64,000 bases of DNA from positions 267,777 to 331,776 of the forward strand of contig NZ_VPFD01000003.1 of assembly GCF_008014745.1 (NCBI RefSeq). The letters run 5' to 3'. Source of the stretch: Massilia arenae. GTDB lineage: Bacteria > Pseudomonadota > Gammaproteobacteria > Burkholderiales > Burkholderiaceae_D. The notes beneath the pieces were generated by a model that did not search any database, was not told where the DNA came from, and saw nothing but the letters and a program-made list of their open reading frames with translations. Positions 33,779 through 43,185 of this stretch are shown here, one piece after another. The stretch's first letter is position 1. Every line of letters begins with the position of its first letter. The position numbers and the translations under genes were made by a program.

Positions 33779-35077
33779 ATGAATCACGGCAGGCGATCCC
33801 TGCTCGGCATGGTCATGCTGGGCGCGATGGAACCGCTGTTCGCGGCGATGCCCGTGGGCGCCGGCGGCGTGGCGTCTTCGCTCGACGCCGAGCTGGCCGC
33901 CATCGTCGACGACCCTGCATTTCCTCTCGCCAGCCTGTCGGTGGCGGCCGTACGCGCGGGCCGGCCGGTGTACGAAGGCGCGTTCGGGCGCCGCACCATC
34001 GGCAACGGCTCCCTGCCCGACCGTCCGGCCACGCCCGACACCTTGTACCGCATCGCCTCGATCTCGAAACTGGTCACCACGCTCGGCCTGATGCGCCTGC
34101 TGGAAGACGGCAAGATCGATCTCGATGCCGACGTCTCCGGCTACCTCGGTTTCAGTTTGCGCAATCCGCATTTCGCCAGCCAGGCGATCACGCTGCGCCA
34201 CCTGCTGCTGCATACCTCCTCGCTGCGCGACGACGGCGGCTACTTCTGGCCGGCCACGACGGCGCTCAAGGACGTACAGCCCGCCTGGTCGGGCCACGCC
34301 GGGCCTGATGGCGCCTATTACACCTATTGCAACCTGGGCTTCGGCCTGATCGGCACGGTCATGGAACGCGTGACAGGCGAACGCTTCGACCGCCTGATGA
34401 CGCGCCTGCTGTTCCAACCGCTCGGCCTGCAGGCCGGCTACAACCCGTCCGAACTGCCGCAGGCGGCGCAGGACCGGCTGGCGACCATCTACCGCAAGCG
34501 CGCGGTGGACAGCGACACCTGGCAGCCCGACGGGCCCTGGGTCGCACAGGTGGACGCCCCCGGCATCCAGCCACCGCCCGGCCTGGCCGGCTACGCGCCG
34601 GGCACGAACGCCACGCCGTTCAGCCCGACCGGCGGCCTGCGCATCTCGGCGCGCGATCTGGGCGTGATCATGCGCATGCTGATGGCGGGCGGCGTCCATG
34701 ATGGCAAGCGCCTGCTGCAGGCGGCGACGATCGAGCGGATGTTCGCGCGCCACTGGGCCTACGATGGCGTCGGCGGCAACGGCAACCCGCTGGGCAGCAT
34801 CCTCAGCCCGCGCGGCCTGGGCAATGCTCATTATCCGGACGGACCCGGGATGTGGCTGACGCCCGGCTTGGACGCGGTGGGCCACCTGGGCGACGCCTAT
34901 GGCCTGCGCTCGATCTTCGCCATGGACCGCGCCAGTGGCAACGGCATCGTGGTGCTGGCCGGCGGCAGCGCGCGCGATCCGGCGACCGATCCGGGCCGCG
35001 ACTCCACGCTGGCGCGCTACGAGGAGCGCGTGCTGGCGAGCGTCTACCGGCGCGCCATCCTCGGCCAATCTGCCTGA
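33779..35077 (+). CDS. Beta-lactamase-fold serine hydrolase (class C/D-aminopeptidase-like)
   Basis: This 432-aa exported hydrolase has an N-terminal signal with RRSLLGMVMLGAM. The active-site SxxK is in IASISKLVTTLGLMRL and the YxN is in YYTYCNLGFGLIGTVMERV. A late HLG in VGHLGDAYGLRS stands in the position of the KTG/HxG motif. Such proteins act as D-aminopeptidases, D,D-peptidases or esterases rather than true beta-lactamases. In this cluster, removal of D-Ala from muropeptides is a reasonable guess. It is divergent from the GntR regulator and upstream of dadA. Confidence 0.87.
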   Translation: MNHGRRSLLGMVMLGAMEPLFAAMPVGAGGVASSLDAELAAIVDDPAFPLASLSVAAVRAGRPVYEGAFGRRTIGNGSLPDRPATPDTLYRIASISKLVTTLGLMRLLEDGKIDLDADVSGYLGFSLRNPHFASQAITLRHLLLHTSSLRDDGGYFWPATTALKDVQPAWSGHAGPDGAYYTYCNLGFGLIGTVMERVTGERFDRLMTRLLFQPLGLQAGYNPSELPQAAQDRLATIYRKRAVDSDTWQPDGPWVAQVDAPGIQPPPGLAGYAPGTNATPFSPTGGLRISARDLGVIMRMLMAGGVHDGKRLLQAATIERMFARHWAYDGVGGNGNPLGSILSPRGLGNAHYPDGPGMWLTPGLDAVGHLGDAYGLRSIFAMDRASGNGIVVLAGGSARDPATDPGRDSTLARYEERVLASVYRRAILGQSA

Positions 35078-35193
35078 ACGGCCCTGCAAATGCGTACATA
35101 TATGCCGGTTATGACTTCGCCCCCACGATTCATTGGCGGCCTGTCCGTACAGCCTCTAAGCTCCTTTCCCCTATTTGAACAAACGAGTCTGGC

Positions 35194-36429
35194 ATGCAGC
35201 ACATCATCGTGATCGGCGGCGGCGTTGTCGGCCTGGCATCGGCCTGGTGGCTGGTGGAAGCCGGCTATGGCGTCACCCTGCTCGAGCGCGCGCCGGAAGT
35301 GGGCAGCGGCGCCAGCTACGGCAATGGCGGCCAGCTCAGCTACCGCTACGTCTCGCCGCTGGCCGACGAGGGCATACCGCTTAAGGCCGTCAAATGGCTG
35401 TTCCAGGCCGACGGTCCGCTGCGCTTCAAGCCGGAAGCCGACCTGCGCCAGTACCGCTGGCTGGCCAGCTTCCTGGCCCACTGCCGCGCCGACGTCAACC
35501 GCCGCACCACGGCCAAGCTGCTCGAGCTGGGAGAATGCTCGCGCAGGGCGATGCAGCAGCTCGAGCTGGCGGTGCCGCCCGAATCCTTCCACTGGCGCGA
35601 CGCCGGCAAGCTGGTGGTCTACCGCTCGCGCGAGGTGTTCGCGGCGGCCGCGTCGAAACCCGGCGCCGGCCAGGTCTGGACGCCCGAGGAATGCGGCGCG
35701 CGCGAACCGGCGCTGGCAGCCAGCCAGCACCTGCTGGCCGGCGGCATCTACAACGCCGGCGAGGCGGTGGCCGACTGCCACGCCTTCTGCCTGGCCCTGG
35801 CCGAGCGCCTGCGCGAACATCCGCGCTTTCGCGGCTTCGTCCATGGCGAGGCGACCGGGCTGTACGCCGAGCGTGCACGCATCCGTGGCGTCGAGACGGA
35901 CGGCGGGCTGCTCACGGCGGACGCCTACGTGCTGGCGGCCGGGATCCAGAGCCGCGACCTGGCCGAATCGATCGGCATCCACCTGCCGCTGTATCCGCTC
36001 AAGGGCTACAGCCTCTCCGCCCCGATCCGCCAGGACGACGTGGCGCCCGAGATCAGCGTCACCGACTTCGAGCGCAAGGTGCTGTATGCGCGCATCGGCG
36101 ACCGGCTACGGGTAGCGGCCATGGTCGACATGGTGGGCGAAGACCTGCGCCACGATCCGAAGCGGGTCGACGGCCTGACGCGCCAGGTGCGCGAAACCAT
36201 GCCGCGCGCGGCGGATTATTCGCAGGTGTCGGTGTGGGCGGGATTGCGGCCGGCGACGCCGAGCAGCGCGCCGATCATTGGGGCCACGCGCTACGACAAT
36301 CTGTGGCTGAACGTCGGGCACGGGCCGTTGGGGTTTACCTTTGCCTGCGGGACGGCTGCGGGGCTGGCTGACCTGGTGCAGGGGAAGGCGCCGCCGTTTG
36401 GGTTGGATGGGTTGACGCTGCGCCAATAA
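35194..36429 (+). CDS. dadA: D-amino acid dehydrogenase, small subunit type
   Basis: This 411-aa FAD enzyme oxidises D-alanine and other D-amino acids to the keto acid, passing electrons to quinones. It has the FAD-binding motif IIVIGGGVVGLASAWWLVEA, the DadA-typical GASYGNGGQLSYRYVSPLAD, YPLKGYSLSAPI and the C-terminal WLNVGHGPLGFTFACGTA. It would use D-Ala freed by the dipeptidase, DacB and serine hydrolase of this region. No alanine racemase is adjacent. It lies 116 bp downstream of the serine hydrolase gene. Confidence 0.92.
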   Translation: MQHIIVIGGGVVGLASAWWLVEAGYGVTLLERAPEVGSGASYGNGGQLSYRYVSPLADEGIPLKAVKWLFQADGPLRFKPEADLRQYRWLASFLAHCRADVNRRTTAKLLELGECSRRAMQQLELAVPPESFHWRDAGKLVVYRSREVFAAAASKPGAGQVWTPEECGAREPALAASQHLLAGGIYNAGEAVADCHAFCLALAERLREHPRFRGFVHGEATGLYAERARIRGVETDGGLLTADAYVLAAGIQSRDLAESIGIHLPLYPLKGYSLSAPIRQDDVAPEISVTDFERKVLYARIGDRLRVAAMVDMVGEDLRHDPKRVDGLTRQVRETMPRAADYSQVSVWAGLRPATPSSAPIIGATRYDNLWLNVGHGPLGFTFACGTAAGLADLVQGKAPPFGLDGLTLRQ

Positions 36430-36443
36430 ATTTCGTTCATGCC

Positions 36444-36746
36444 TCAAGAGCTACAACGTGGCTGGATCATCTTGGTGATCGATTCTCCAGACAGGGACTT
36501 GGCTGTTTGAAGCTCGTACATCGTCTGCAAGTTCATCCAGAACTCTGGAGTCGTTCCGAAGTAATGTGAAAGGCGCAGCGCCATGATTGGACTGATGCCC
36601 GATTTTTCGCGCCTGATCCTATTCACTTGTGCGGGACTGACGAGCAACGCGACGGCTAATGCATCACCTGACATTTTCAGTGGCACCAAATATTCTTCAC
36701 GCAGAACCTCTCCAGGGTGAACTGGCCGCATTCGATTATCAAACAT
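36444..36746 (-). CDS. higA: HigA-type antitoxin, solitary
   Basis: This 100-aa XRE-family protein of the HigA/VapI antitoxin type contains MRPVHPGEVLREEYLVPLKM, LAVALLVSPAQVNRIRREKS, GISPIMALRLSHYFGTTPEF and WMNLQTMYELQ. In intact modules a HigB toxin gene lies just upstream on the same strand, with DNA-binding HigA repressing both. The 168 bp upstream hold no HigB-like frame, and the gene ends 14 bp from dadA. It is therefore an orphan antitoxin, and the region is more AT-rich than its surroundings, which suggests transfer. A shorter start at 36731 is possible. Confidence 0.85.
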   Translation of the reverse strand: MFDNRMRPVHPGEVLREEYLVPLKMSGDALAVALLVSPAQVNRIRREKSGISPIMALRLSHYFGTTPEFWMNLQTMYELQTAKSLSGESITKMIQPRCSS

Positions 36747-36914
36747 ATAAGCTCCAGTACAAGTCCATACCCAACTGCTCAATTTTTAAGCTGCGGTTCG
36801 CTTTTACGATGAAATAGACACTTCGCCTGTCTATACGTTCCAGCAATTATCCTTGGCGCCGGAGCCATGCAACCTGCATGACCCACAGTCGCGAAATCGC
36901 GGATAATTGCCGCC

Positions 36915-37367
36915 ATGTCCACCCGTCCCACCTCTCCCTGCCCCTGCGGCGGCCCCGCGTTCGAGCAATGCTGCGGCCCTTACCTGGCTGGCGCGGCCCT
37001 GCCGCCGACCGCAGAAACCCTGATGCGTTCGCGGTATACCGCGTTTACGCTGAAGGACGAGCCCTATCTGGTTGCCACCTGGCATCCAAGCACCCGCCCG
37101 CAGGAAGCGATCATCGACGAGTCCGAGCCCATGCGCTGGCTCGGACTCGAGATAAAAACTGCTTTACGTTTACGTCAACGTAAAGCAGAATTGCCGGACG
37201 ATCCAGAGCAAGACCCGAACCGTGATACCGTCGAATTCGTCGCCCGCTTCAAGGTCGGCGGCCGTGCGCATCGCCTGCACGAAGTCAGCCGCTTCGTGCG
37301 CGAGCCCGGCCCGGATGGCGCGCTTCGCTGGTTCTACCTGGACGGCAGTTTCCCTGACAAGAAGTGA
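36915..37367 (+). CDS. ychJ: YchJ family SEC-C-motif protein
   Basis: This 150-aa protein of unknown role has the N-terminal zinc-type cysteine cluster CPCGGPAFEQCCGPYL, then LMRSRYTAFTLKDEPYLVATWHPSTRP and a C-terminal beta-rich domain (EVSRFVREPGPDGALRWFYLDG). These are standard for the YchJ/UPF0225 family. Its coding sequence at codons 82-92 also contains the perfect LiuR-type palindrome at 37159-37188, so the downstream liuB operon is probably transcribed from inside this gene. liuB starts 36 bp after its stop. Confidence 0.9.
   Translation: MSTRPTSPCPCGGPAFEQCCGPYLAGAALPPTAETLMRSRYTAFTLKDEPYLVATWHPSTRPQEAIIDESEPMRWLGLEIKTALRLRQRKAELPDDPEQDPNRDTVEFVARFKVGGRAHRLHEVSRFVREPGPDGALRWFYLDGSFPDKK
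37159..37188 (+). promoter_or_regulatory. LiuR-type operator inside ychJ, upstream of liuB
   Basis: Perfect arms CTGCTTTACGT (37159-37169) and ACGTAAAGCAG (37178-37188) flank TTACGTCA. The inner sequence TTTACGTTTACGTCAACGTA (37163-37182) matches the liuA operator at 19 of 20 positions. A weak promoter is possible with TTTACG (37163-37168), a 17-bp spacer and CAGAAT (37186-37191). It is 215 bp before liuB and within coding DNA. The similarity is direct; LiuR binding is inferred. Confidence 0.72.
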
Positions 37368-37403
37368 CCGCCGGGAGAGGCGGACGAAACAAGAGGACGG
37401 CAC

Positions 37404-39011
37404 ATGCCCCAGATCGAGAGCAAACTGAACCCGCGCGGCGAGGACTTCAAGACCAATGCCGCAGCGATGCAGGCGGTGGTGGACGACTTGCGCGCGCGCG
37501 TTGCGCAACTGGCCCAGGGCGGTGGTGAAGCCGCCTGCGCCAAGCACCTTGCGCGGGGCAAGCTGCTGCCGCGCGAGCGCGTCGAACACCTGCTCGATCC
37601 GGGCACGCCCTTTCTCGAATTCTCCCAGCTGGCCGCCTACGAAATGTATGACGGCGCCGCCCCCAGCGCCGGCATCATTACCGGCATCGGCCGCGTATCG
37701 GGCCAGGAATGCGTGATCGTCTGCAACGATGCCACCGTCAAGGGCGGCACCTATTACCCGATGACGGTGAAAAAACACCTGCGCGCGCAGGAGATCGCCG
37801 AGCAGAACAACCTGCCCTGCATCTACCTGGTCGACTCGGGCGGCGCCAACCTGCCGAACCAGGACGACGTCTTTCCCGACCGCGACCACTTCGGCCGTAT
37901 CTTCTACAACCAGGCGAACCTGTCGGCCAAGGGCATTCCGCAGATCGCCGTGGTGATGGGCTCGTGCACCGCGGGCGGCGCCTACGTCCCGGCGATGAGC
38001 GACGAGTCGATCATCGTCAAGGAACAGGGCACGATCTTCCTCGGCGGCCCGCCGTTGGTAAAAGCCGCGACCGGCGAAGTGGTCAGCGCCGAAGACCTGG
38101 GCGGCGGCGACGTCCACACCCGCCTGTCGGGCGTGGCCGACCACCTGGCCCAGAACGATCCGCACGCGCTGGCGCTGGCGCGCACCATCGTCTCGAACCT
38201 GAACCGGGTCAAGCCGGTGCAGGGCGCGCTGCGTGACAGCGTCGAGCCAAAATATGCGCCCGAAGAACTGTATGGCGTGATCCCGATCGACACCCGCAAA
38301 CCGTTCGACGTGCGCGAAGTGATCGCGCGTGTGGTGGATAACAGCGAGTTCGACGAATTCAAGGCCCGTTATGGCACCACGCTGGTGTGCGGCTTCGCCC
38401 ATATCTACGGCATGAAGGTCGGCATCATCGCCAACAACGGCATCCTGTTCTCCGAGTCCGCCCTGAAAGGGGCCCACTTCATCGAGCTGTGCTGCCAGCG
38501 CAAGATCCCGCTCGTCTTCCTGCAAAACATCACCGGCTTCATGGTCGGCCGCAAGTACGAAAACGAGGGCATCGCCCGCAACGGCGCCAAGATGGTCACC
38601 GCCGTCGCCACCGCCTCGGTGCCGAAGTTCACCGTCATCATCGGCGGCTCCTTCGGCGCCGGCAACTACGGCATGTGCGGCCGCGCGTTCTCGCCGCGCT
38701 TCCTGTGGATGTGGCCGAACGCGCGCATCTCGGTGATGGGCGGCGATCAAGCGGCGTCGGTGCTGGCCACCGTCAAGCGCGACGGCATCGAAGGCAAGGG
38801 CGGCCAGTGGTCGCCTGAAGAAGAAGCCGCGTTCAAGCAGCCGATCAAGGACCAGTACGAGCACCAGGGCCACCCGTATTACGCCAGCGCGCGCCTGTGG
38901 GACGACGGCGTGATCGATCCGCGCGACACCCGCATGGTACTGGGCCTGGGTCTGTCGGCGGCAATGAACAAGCCGATCGAGGACACGAAGTTCGGCGTGT
39001 TCCGCATGTAA
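37404..39011 (+). CDS. liuB: Methylcrotonyl-CoA carboxylase, carboxyltransferase (beta) subunit
   Basis: This subunit transfers the carboxyl group from biotin to 3-methylcrotonyl-CoA, giving 3-methylglutaconyl-CoA in leucine breakdown. The 535-aa protein has both halves of the acyl-CoA carboxyltransferase fold: [58 protein letters not shown] and [14 protein letters not shown] in the first, and [15 protein letters not shown] and [19 protein letters not shown] in the second. The DSGGANLP sequence is characteristic of MCC rather than propionyl-CoA carboxylase. It heads liu locus 2. Confidence 0.95.
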   Translation: MPQIESKLNPRGEDFKTNAAAMQAVVDDLRARVAQLAQGGGEAACAKHLARGKLLPRERVEHLLDPGTPFLEFSQLAAYEMYDGAAPSAGIITGIGRVSGQECVIVCNDATVKGGTYYPMTVKKHLRAQEIAEQNNLPCIYLVDSGGANLPNQDDVFPDRDHFGRIFYNQANLSAKGIPQIAVVMGSCTAGGAYVPAMSDESIIVKEQGTIFLGGPPLVKAATGEVVSAEDLGGGDVHTRLSGVADHLAQNDPHALALARTIVSNLNRVKPVQGALRDSVEPKYAPEELYGVIPIDTRKPFDVREVIARVVDNSEFDEFKARYGTTLVCGFAHIYGMKVGIIANNGILFSESALKGAHFIELCCQRKIPLVFLQNITGFMVGRKYENEGIARNGAKMVTAVATASVPKFTVIIGGSFGAGNYGMCGRAFSPRFLWMWPNARISVMGGDQAASVLATVKRDGIEGKGGQWSPEEEAAFKQPIKDQYEHQGHPYYASARLWDDGVIDPRDTRMVLGLGLSAAMNKPIEDTKFGVFRM

Positions 39012-39018
39012 GGGAAAG

Positions 39019-39813
39019 ATGAATATGGACTATCAAACCCTCACCATCGCGATCGCCGACAAGGTCGCCACCGTCACCCTGAACCGCCCCGAGCTGCGCA
39101 ACGCCTTCAACGAGCACGCGATCGCCGAACTGGCGCTGGCCTTCGATGAACTGGGCAGGAGCGATACGGTGCGCGCCATCGTCCTGGCCGCGAACGGCCC
39201 ATCCTTTTGCGCCGGCGCGGACCTGAACTGGATGAAGAAGATGGCCGCCTACTCGCATGAAGAAAACCAGGAAGACGCGCTGCGCCTGGCCGATATGCTG
39301 CGCACCATCTACCTGTGTCCGAAGCCGACGGTGGCCAAGGTGCAGGGCGACTGCTACGCCGGCGGCATGGGCCTGGTGGCGGCCTGCGACATCGTCGTCG
39401 CCGTCGACACCGCCGGTTTTTGCCTGTCCGAAGTGAAGCTCGGCCTGATTCCGGCTACCATCTCGCCTTATGTGATCAAGGCCATGGGCGAACAGGCCGC
39501 GCGCCGCTACTTCCTGACCGCCGAGCGTTTCGATGCGCTTGAAGCGCGCCGCATCGGTTTCGCGCATGAAGTGGTGGCCGCCGATGCGCTGGACGCGACC
39601 GTCGCCGGCATCGCCCGTGCCCTGGTCAACAACAGCCCGAACGCCGTGAAGGAAGCCAAGACGCTGGTGCGCGACATCGTCGGCAAACCAGTCGACGATG
39701 CGCTGCTGGCGGACACCGCCGGCCGCATCGCCGCCATCCGCGCCTCACTGGAAGGGCGGGAAGGCGTGGCTTCCTTCCTTGAAAAACGCAAGCCCACATG
39801 GCTACAAACATAG
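39019..39813 (+). CDS. liuC: 3-methylglutaconyl-CoA hydratase (enoyl-CoA hydratase family)
   Basis: This enzyme hydrates 3-methylglutaconyl-CoA to HMG-CoA. The 264-aa crotonase-fold protein has the oxyanion segment SFCAGADLNWMKKMA and the second glycine loop QGDCYAGGMGLVAACDI, with the catalytic-region glutamate in FCLSEVKLGLIPATISPYV. The length is normal. It starts 7 bp after liuB, with GGGAAAG as ribosome-binding site. bioA begins 16 bp downstream of its stop, joining leucine and biotin genes on one transcript. Confidence 0.93.
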   Translation: MNMDYQTLTIAIADKVATVTLNRPELRNAFNEHAIAELALAFDELGRSDTVRAIVLAANGPSFCAGADLNWMKKMAAYSHEENQEDALRLADMLRTIYLCPKPTVAKVQGDCYAGGMGLVAACDIVVAVDTAGFCLSEVKLGLIPATISPYVIKAMGEQAARRYFLTAERFDALEARRIGFAHEVVAADALDATVAGIARALVNNSPNAVKEAKTLVRDIVGKPVDDALLADTAGRIAAIRASLEGREGVASFLEKRKPTWLQT

Positions 39814-39829
39814 AAATTGGAAACCTGAA

Positions 39830-41170
39830 GTGACTCAATCGACCTCCTCCGAGTGGATCGCGCGCAGCCTGCGCAGCGTATGGCATCCCTGCACGCAAAT
39901 GCAGCACCACGAGGAGGTGCCGCTGATCGCGGTCAGCCATGGCAAGGGTCCGTGGCTATACGACTATGATGGCAAGCGCTATATGGACGGCATCAGCTCG
40001 TGGTGGGTCAATATGTTCGGCCATGCGAACCCACGCATCAACGCCGCGCTGAAAGACCAGCTGGACAAGCTCGAACACGCAATGCTGGCCGGTTTCACGC
40101 ATGCGCCGGTGGTCGAGCTGGCCGAACGCCTGTCGAAGCTAACCGGCCATGCGCTGGGCCACGCCACCTTTGCCTCGGACGGCGCTTCCGCGGTCGAGAT
40201 CGCGATGAAGATGAGCTTCCACGCCTGGCGCAACGCCGGCAAGTCGACCAAGCAGGAATTCGTCTGCCTGCAGGGCAGCTACCACGGCGAGACCCTGGGC
40301 GCGCTGGGCGTTACCGACGTCCCGCTGTTCAAGGACGCCTACGGCCCGCTGCTGCGCGCCTCGCACGTGGTGAGCGCACCGGATGCGCGCAACGCGGCGG
40401 AAGGCGAAACCGCCCAGGACGTGGCGCGCCGCGCGATCCTGGAAGTGAAGGAACTATTCGAGCAGCGCGGCGACAAGATCGCGGCCATCATCGTCGAACC
40501 GCTGGTGCAGTGCGCGACCGGCATGGCGATGTACGACCCGCTCTACCTCAAATTGCTGCGCGACCTGTGCGACCAGCACCATGTGCACCTGATCGCCGAC
40601 GAGATCGCGGTCGGCTGCGGCCGCACCGGCACCTTCTTCGCCTGCGAACAGGCGTCGATCTGGCCCGACTTCATGTGCCTGTCGAAAGGCATCAGCGGCG
40701 GCTACCTGCCGCTGTCGCTGGTGCTCACCCGCGACGACATCTACCAGGCCTTCTACAGCGAAGACATCACGCGCGGCTTCCTGCACTCGCACTCGTACAC
40801 CGGCAATCCGCTGGCCTGCCGCGCCGCGCTGGCCACGCTCGACATCTTCGAGGAAGACGATGTATTGAACCGCAATCGCGAGCTGGCGACCAAGATGACC
40901 ATCGCGCTGGCGCCGCTGGCTGAACATGAACGCGCGCGCCATTTCCGCCAGCGCGGCATGATCTTCGCGTTCGACGCCATCGAACCGGACAAGGATCGCG
41001 CCTCGACCTTCTCGCGCCGCTTCTTCTCGACCGCGGTCGAGAACGAACTGCTGCTGCGCCCGATCGGCCGCACCGTCTACCTGATGCCGCCCTACGTGCT
41101 GGACGACGAAGACGTCGCCGGCCTGGCCGCGCGCACGCTCAAGACCTTCGAGTCGGTGATCCGGCCATGA
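39830..41170 (+). CDS. bioA: Adenosylmethionine-8-amino-7-oxononanoate aminotransferase
   Basis: BioA makes 7,8-diaminopelargonate using S-adenosylmethionine as amino donor. The 446-aa fold-type I PLP enzyme has [52 protein letters not shown] and [20 protein letters not shown]. The PLP lysine is in [18 protein letters not shown]. The GTG at 39830 gives the family N-terminus; an earlier in-frame ATG lies inside liuC. It overlaps bioF by 4 bp (ATGA), so the two are translationally coupled. Confidence 0.93.
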   Translation: MTQSTSSEWIARSLRSVWHPCTQMQHHEEVPLIAVSHGKGPWLYDYDGKRYMDGISSWWVNMFGHANPRINAALKDQLDKLEHAMLAGFTHAPVVELAERLSKLTGHALGHATFASDGASAVEIAMKMSFHAWRNAGKSTKQEFVCLQGSYHGETLGALGVTDVPLFKDAYGPLLRASHVVSAPDARNAAEGETAQDVARRAILEVKELFEQRGDKIAAIIVEPLVQCATGMAMYDPLYLKLLRDLCDQHHVHLIADEIAVGCGRTGTFFACEQASIWPDFMCLSKGISGGYLPLSLVLTRDDIYQAFYSEDITRGFLHSHSYTGNPLACRAALATLDIFEEDDVLNRNRELATKMTIALAPLAEHERARHFRQRGMIFAFDAIEPDKDRASTFSRRFFSTAVENELLLRPIGRTVYLMPPYVLDDEDVAGLAARTLKTFESVIRP

Positions 41171-42351
41171 ACCTGATCGCCGACATCGACCGCAAGCTCG
41201 ACGCGCTCGCCGCCCACAGCCTGGTGCGCAAGCGCCGCGTGACCGACGGCGCCTGCGCGCCGCGCCAGATCGTCGACGGTCGCGAACTGCTGGCGTTCTG
41301 CAGCAACGATTACCTCGGCCTGGCTTCGCATCCACATGTGATCGCGGCCCTGCAAGAAGGCGCGGCGCTGCATGGCGCCGGCAGCGGCGCCTCGCACCTG
41401 GTGTCGGGCCACGGCCGCGCGCATCACGTGCTGGAAGAGCGCCTGGCCGAATGGATGGCGCCTCATCTGGAACAGGCGCGCGCGCTCACGCTGTGCACCG
41501 GCTATATGGCCAACCTGGCGATCCTGACCGCGCTGGGCCTGGATGCCGACGCCATGATCTTTTCCGAGGAGCTGAACCACGCCTCGCTGATCGACGGTGC
41601 CCGCCTGGCGAAGGCCAGCGTCACGGTCTATCCGCATGGCGACGTCGAGGCACTCGCCGCGCAGCTCGAGGCCAGCACTGCCCGTACAAAAATCGTCGTC
41701 ACCGACAGCGTCTTTAGCATGGACGGCAACCTGGCCCCGCTGCCTGGCTTGCTGGCCGCCTGCGAGCGCCACGGCGCCTGGCTGGTGGTCGACGATGCCC
41801 ACGGCTTCGGGGTGCTGGGGGCGAACGGCCGCGGCGCGCTCGAACATTTCGGACTGCGCTCGCCCAACCTCGTGTATATGGGAACGCTCGGCAAGGCGGC
41901 CGGCGTCGGCGGCGCCTTCGTCGCGGCCCACGCCAGCGTGATCGAATTGCTGGTGCAGCGCGCCCGTCCCTACATCTACACCACGGCCTGTCCGCCGGCT
42001 CTTGCGCACGCCCTGCTCGCCAGCCTTGATATCATTGGCGGCGCCGAGGGTGCGCAGCGACGCGCCCACTTGGCGGGGCTGGTCAAGCAATTGCGCGAAT
42101 CGCTGGATTTCCAACGTTGGAAACTGGTCGAGTCGCACACCGCGATCCAGCCCGTCATCATCGGCAGCAACGACGACGCGCTGCGCGCCTCCGCCGCCCT
42201 GCATGAACAGGGCCTGTGGGTGCCGGCGATCCGCCCGCCGACCGTGGCGCCGGGCACGGCGCGCCTGCGCGTGACCCTGTCGGCCGCCCACGGCATCGAC
42301 GACGTCGCGCAGCTGGCGCAGGCGCTCAACAGACTGGAAAAAGCCTCATGA
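41167..42351 (+). CDS. bioF: 8-amino-7-oxononanoate synthase
   Basis: BioF condenses pimeloyl-[acyl carrier protein] or pimeloyl-CoA with alanine. The 394-aa PLP enzyme has [54 protein letters not shown] and [13 protein letters not shown]. The PLP lysine is in [17 protein letters not shown]. The start overlaps the bioA stop (ATGA) and the end overlaps the bioD start (ATGA). Length is normal for the family. Confidence 0.94.
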   Translation: MNLIADIDRKLDALAAHSLVRKRRVTDGACAPRQIVDGRELLAFCSNDYLGLASHPHVIAALQEGAALHGAGSGASHLVSGHGRAHHVLEERLAEWMAPHLEQARALTLCTGYMANLAILTALGLDADAMIFSEELNHASLIDGARLAKASVTVYPHGDVEALAAQLEASTARTKIVVTDSVFSMDGNLAPLPGLLAACERHGAWLVVDDAHGFGVLGANGRGALEHFGLRSPNLVYMGTLGKAAGVGGAFVAAHASVIELLVQRARPYIYTTACPPALAHALLASLDIIGGAEGAQRRAHLAGLVKQLRESLDFQRWKLVESHTAIQPVIIGSNDDALRASAALHEQGLWVPAIRPPTVAPGTARLRVTLSAAHGIDDVAQLAQALNRLEKAS

Positions 42352-43175
42352 AAAACCTGAACGAGACGGACGACCCGATCGCCGCACCGCCGCCGGTGCT
42401 GCCGGAGGTCGAGCTCGACGAACCGACGCTGGAGCCGGAGCTCGAGGCACGCACCAATGACGGCGCGCCGATGCGCTTCACCTGCTTCGTCACCGGCACC
42501 GACACCGAGATCGGCAAGACCCTGGTCTCGAGCGCCATCCTGCACAAGCTGGTTGCCAGCGGCGTGCGCGCCTGCGGCATGAAGCCGGTGGCGGCCGGCG
42601 CCGAACTGCGCGATGGCGAGCTGCATAACGACGACGCCGACATGCTGTTCAAAGCGGGTAACGTGCACCTGCCTTCGTCGATCACCACACCGTATATGCT
42701 GCGCGAACCGGCGGCGCCGCACATCGCCGCTGCGCTGGAGAACGTCACCATCGAATCGGCGCCGATCATCGCCGCCTTCGCCGAGATCCAGGCCGCGTCC
42801 GACGCGGTCGTGGTCGAGGGCGTGGGCGGCTTCCGGGTGCCGTTCAACGACAACTTCGACAGCGCCGACCTGGCCGCACAACTGAACCTGCCGGTGATCC
42901 TGGTGGTCGGCATGCGCCTGGGCTGCATCAGCCACGCCCTGCTCACGGTCGAAGCGATCGTGGCGCGCGGCCTGGTGCTGGCCGGCTGGGTCGCCAACAC
43001 GGCCGACCCCGATATGAGTTTCGAGCAAGAGAACATCGAGGCGCTGGCACAGCGCATCCCGGCGCCGCTGCTGGGCCGCGTGCCACGCCTGCAAACACCG
43101 ACGGCCGCCGCGGCGGCCGAATTCATCGATCTCGCTGGACTGCCGGGATGGCCGTCCACGCGAGGCAAGTCCTGA
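42348..43175 (+). CDS. bioD: Dethiobiotin synthetase with acidic Pro-rich N-terminal extension
   Basis: BioD is an ATP-dependent carboxylase forming the ureido ring of dethiobiotin. The enzyme proper starts near residue 42 with [20 protein letters not shown] (P-loop GTDTEIGKT), then [23 protein letters not shown] and [20 protein letters not shown]. The start at 42348 overlaps the bioF stop in an ATGA, which favours translation of the extra ~41 residues rich in Pro and Glu. Starting at the internal Met would give the standard length. The extension's role is unknown. Confidence 0.92.
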   Translation: MKNLNETDDPIAAPPPVLPEVELDEPTLEPELEARTNDGAPMRFTCFVTGTDTEIGKTLVSSAILHKLVASGVRACGMKPVAAGAELRDGELHNDDADMLFKAGNVHLPSSITTPYMLREPAAPHIAAALENVTIESAPIIAAFAEIQAASDAVVVEGVGGFRVPFNDNFDSADLAAQLNLPVILVVGMRLGCISHALLTVEAIVARGLVLAGWVANTADPDMSFEQENIEALAQRIPAPLLGRVPRLQTPTAAAAAEFIDLAGLPGWPSTRGKS

Positions 43176-43185
43176 AGGAACCACT

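Noticed and set aside
33779..35077. True class C beta-lactamase (ampC)
   Set aside because: Motifs are shared by D-aminopeptidases and esterases, the KTG motif is not clear, and no ampR is adjacent; the neighbour is a GntR regulator.
36747..36914. Search for a HigB toxin upstream of higA
   Set aside because: The frames here (for example one reading RIDRRSVYFIVKANRS on the minus strand) do not match HigB and lack a start with a ribosome-binding site.
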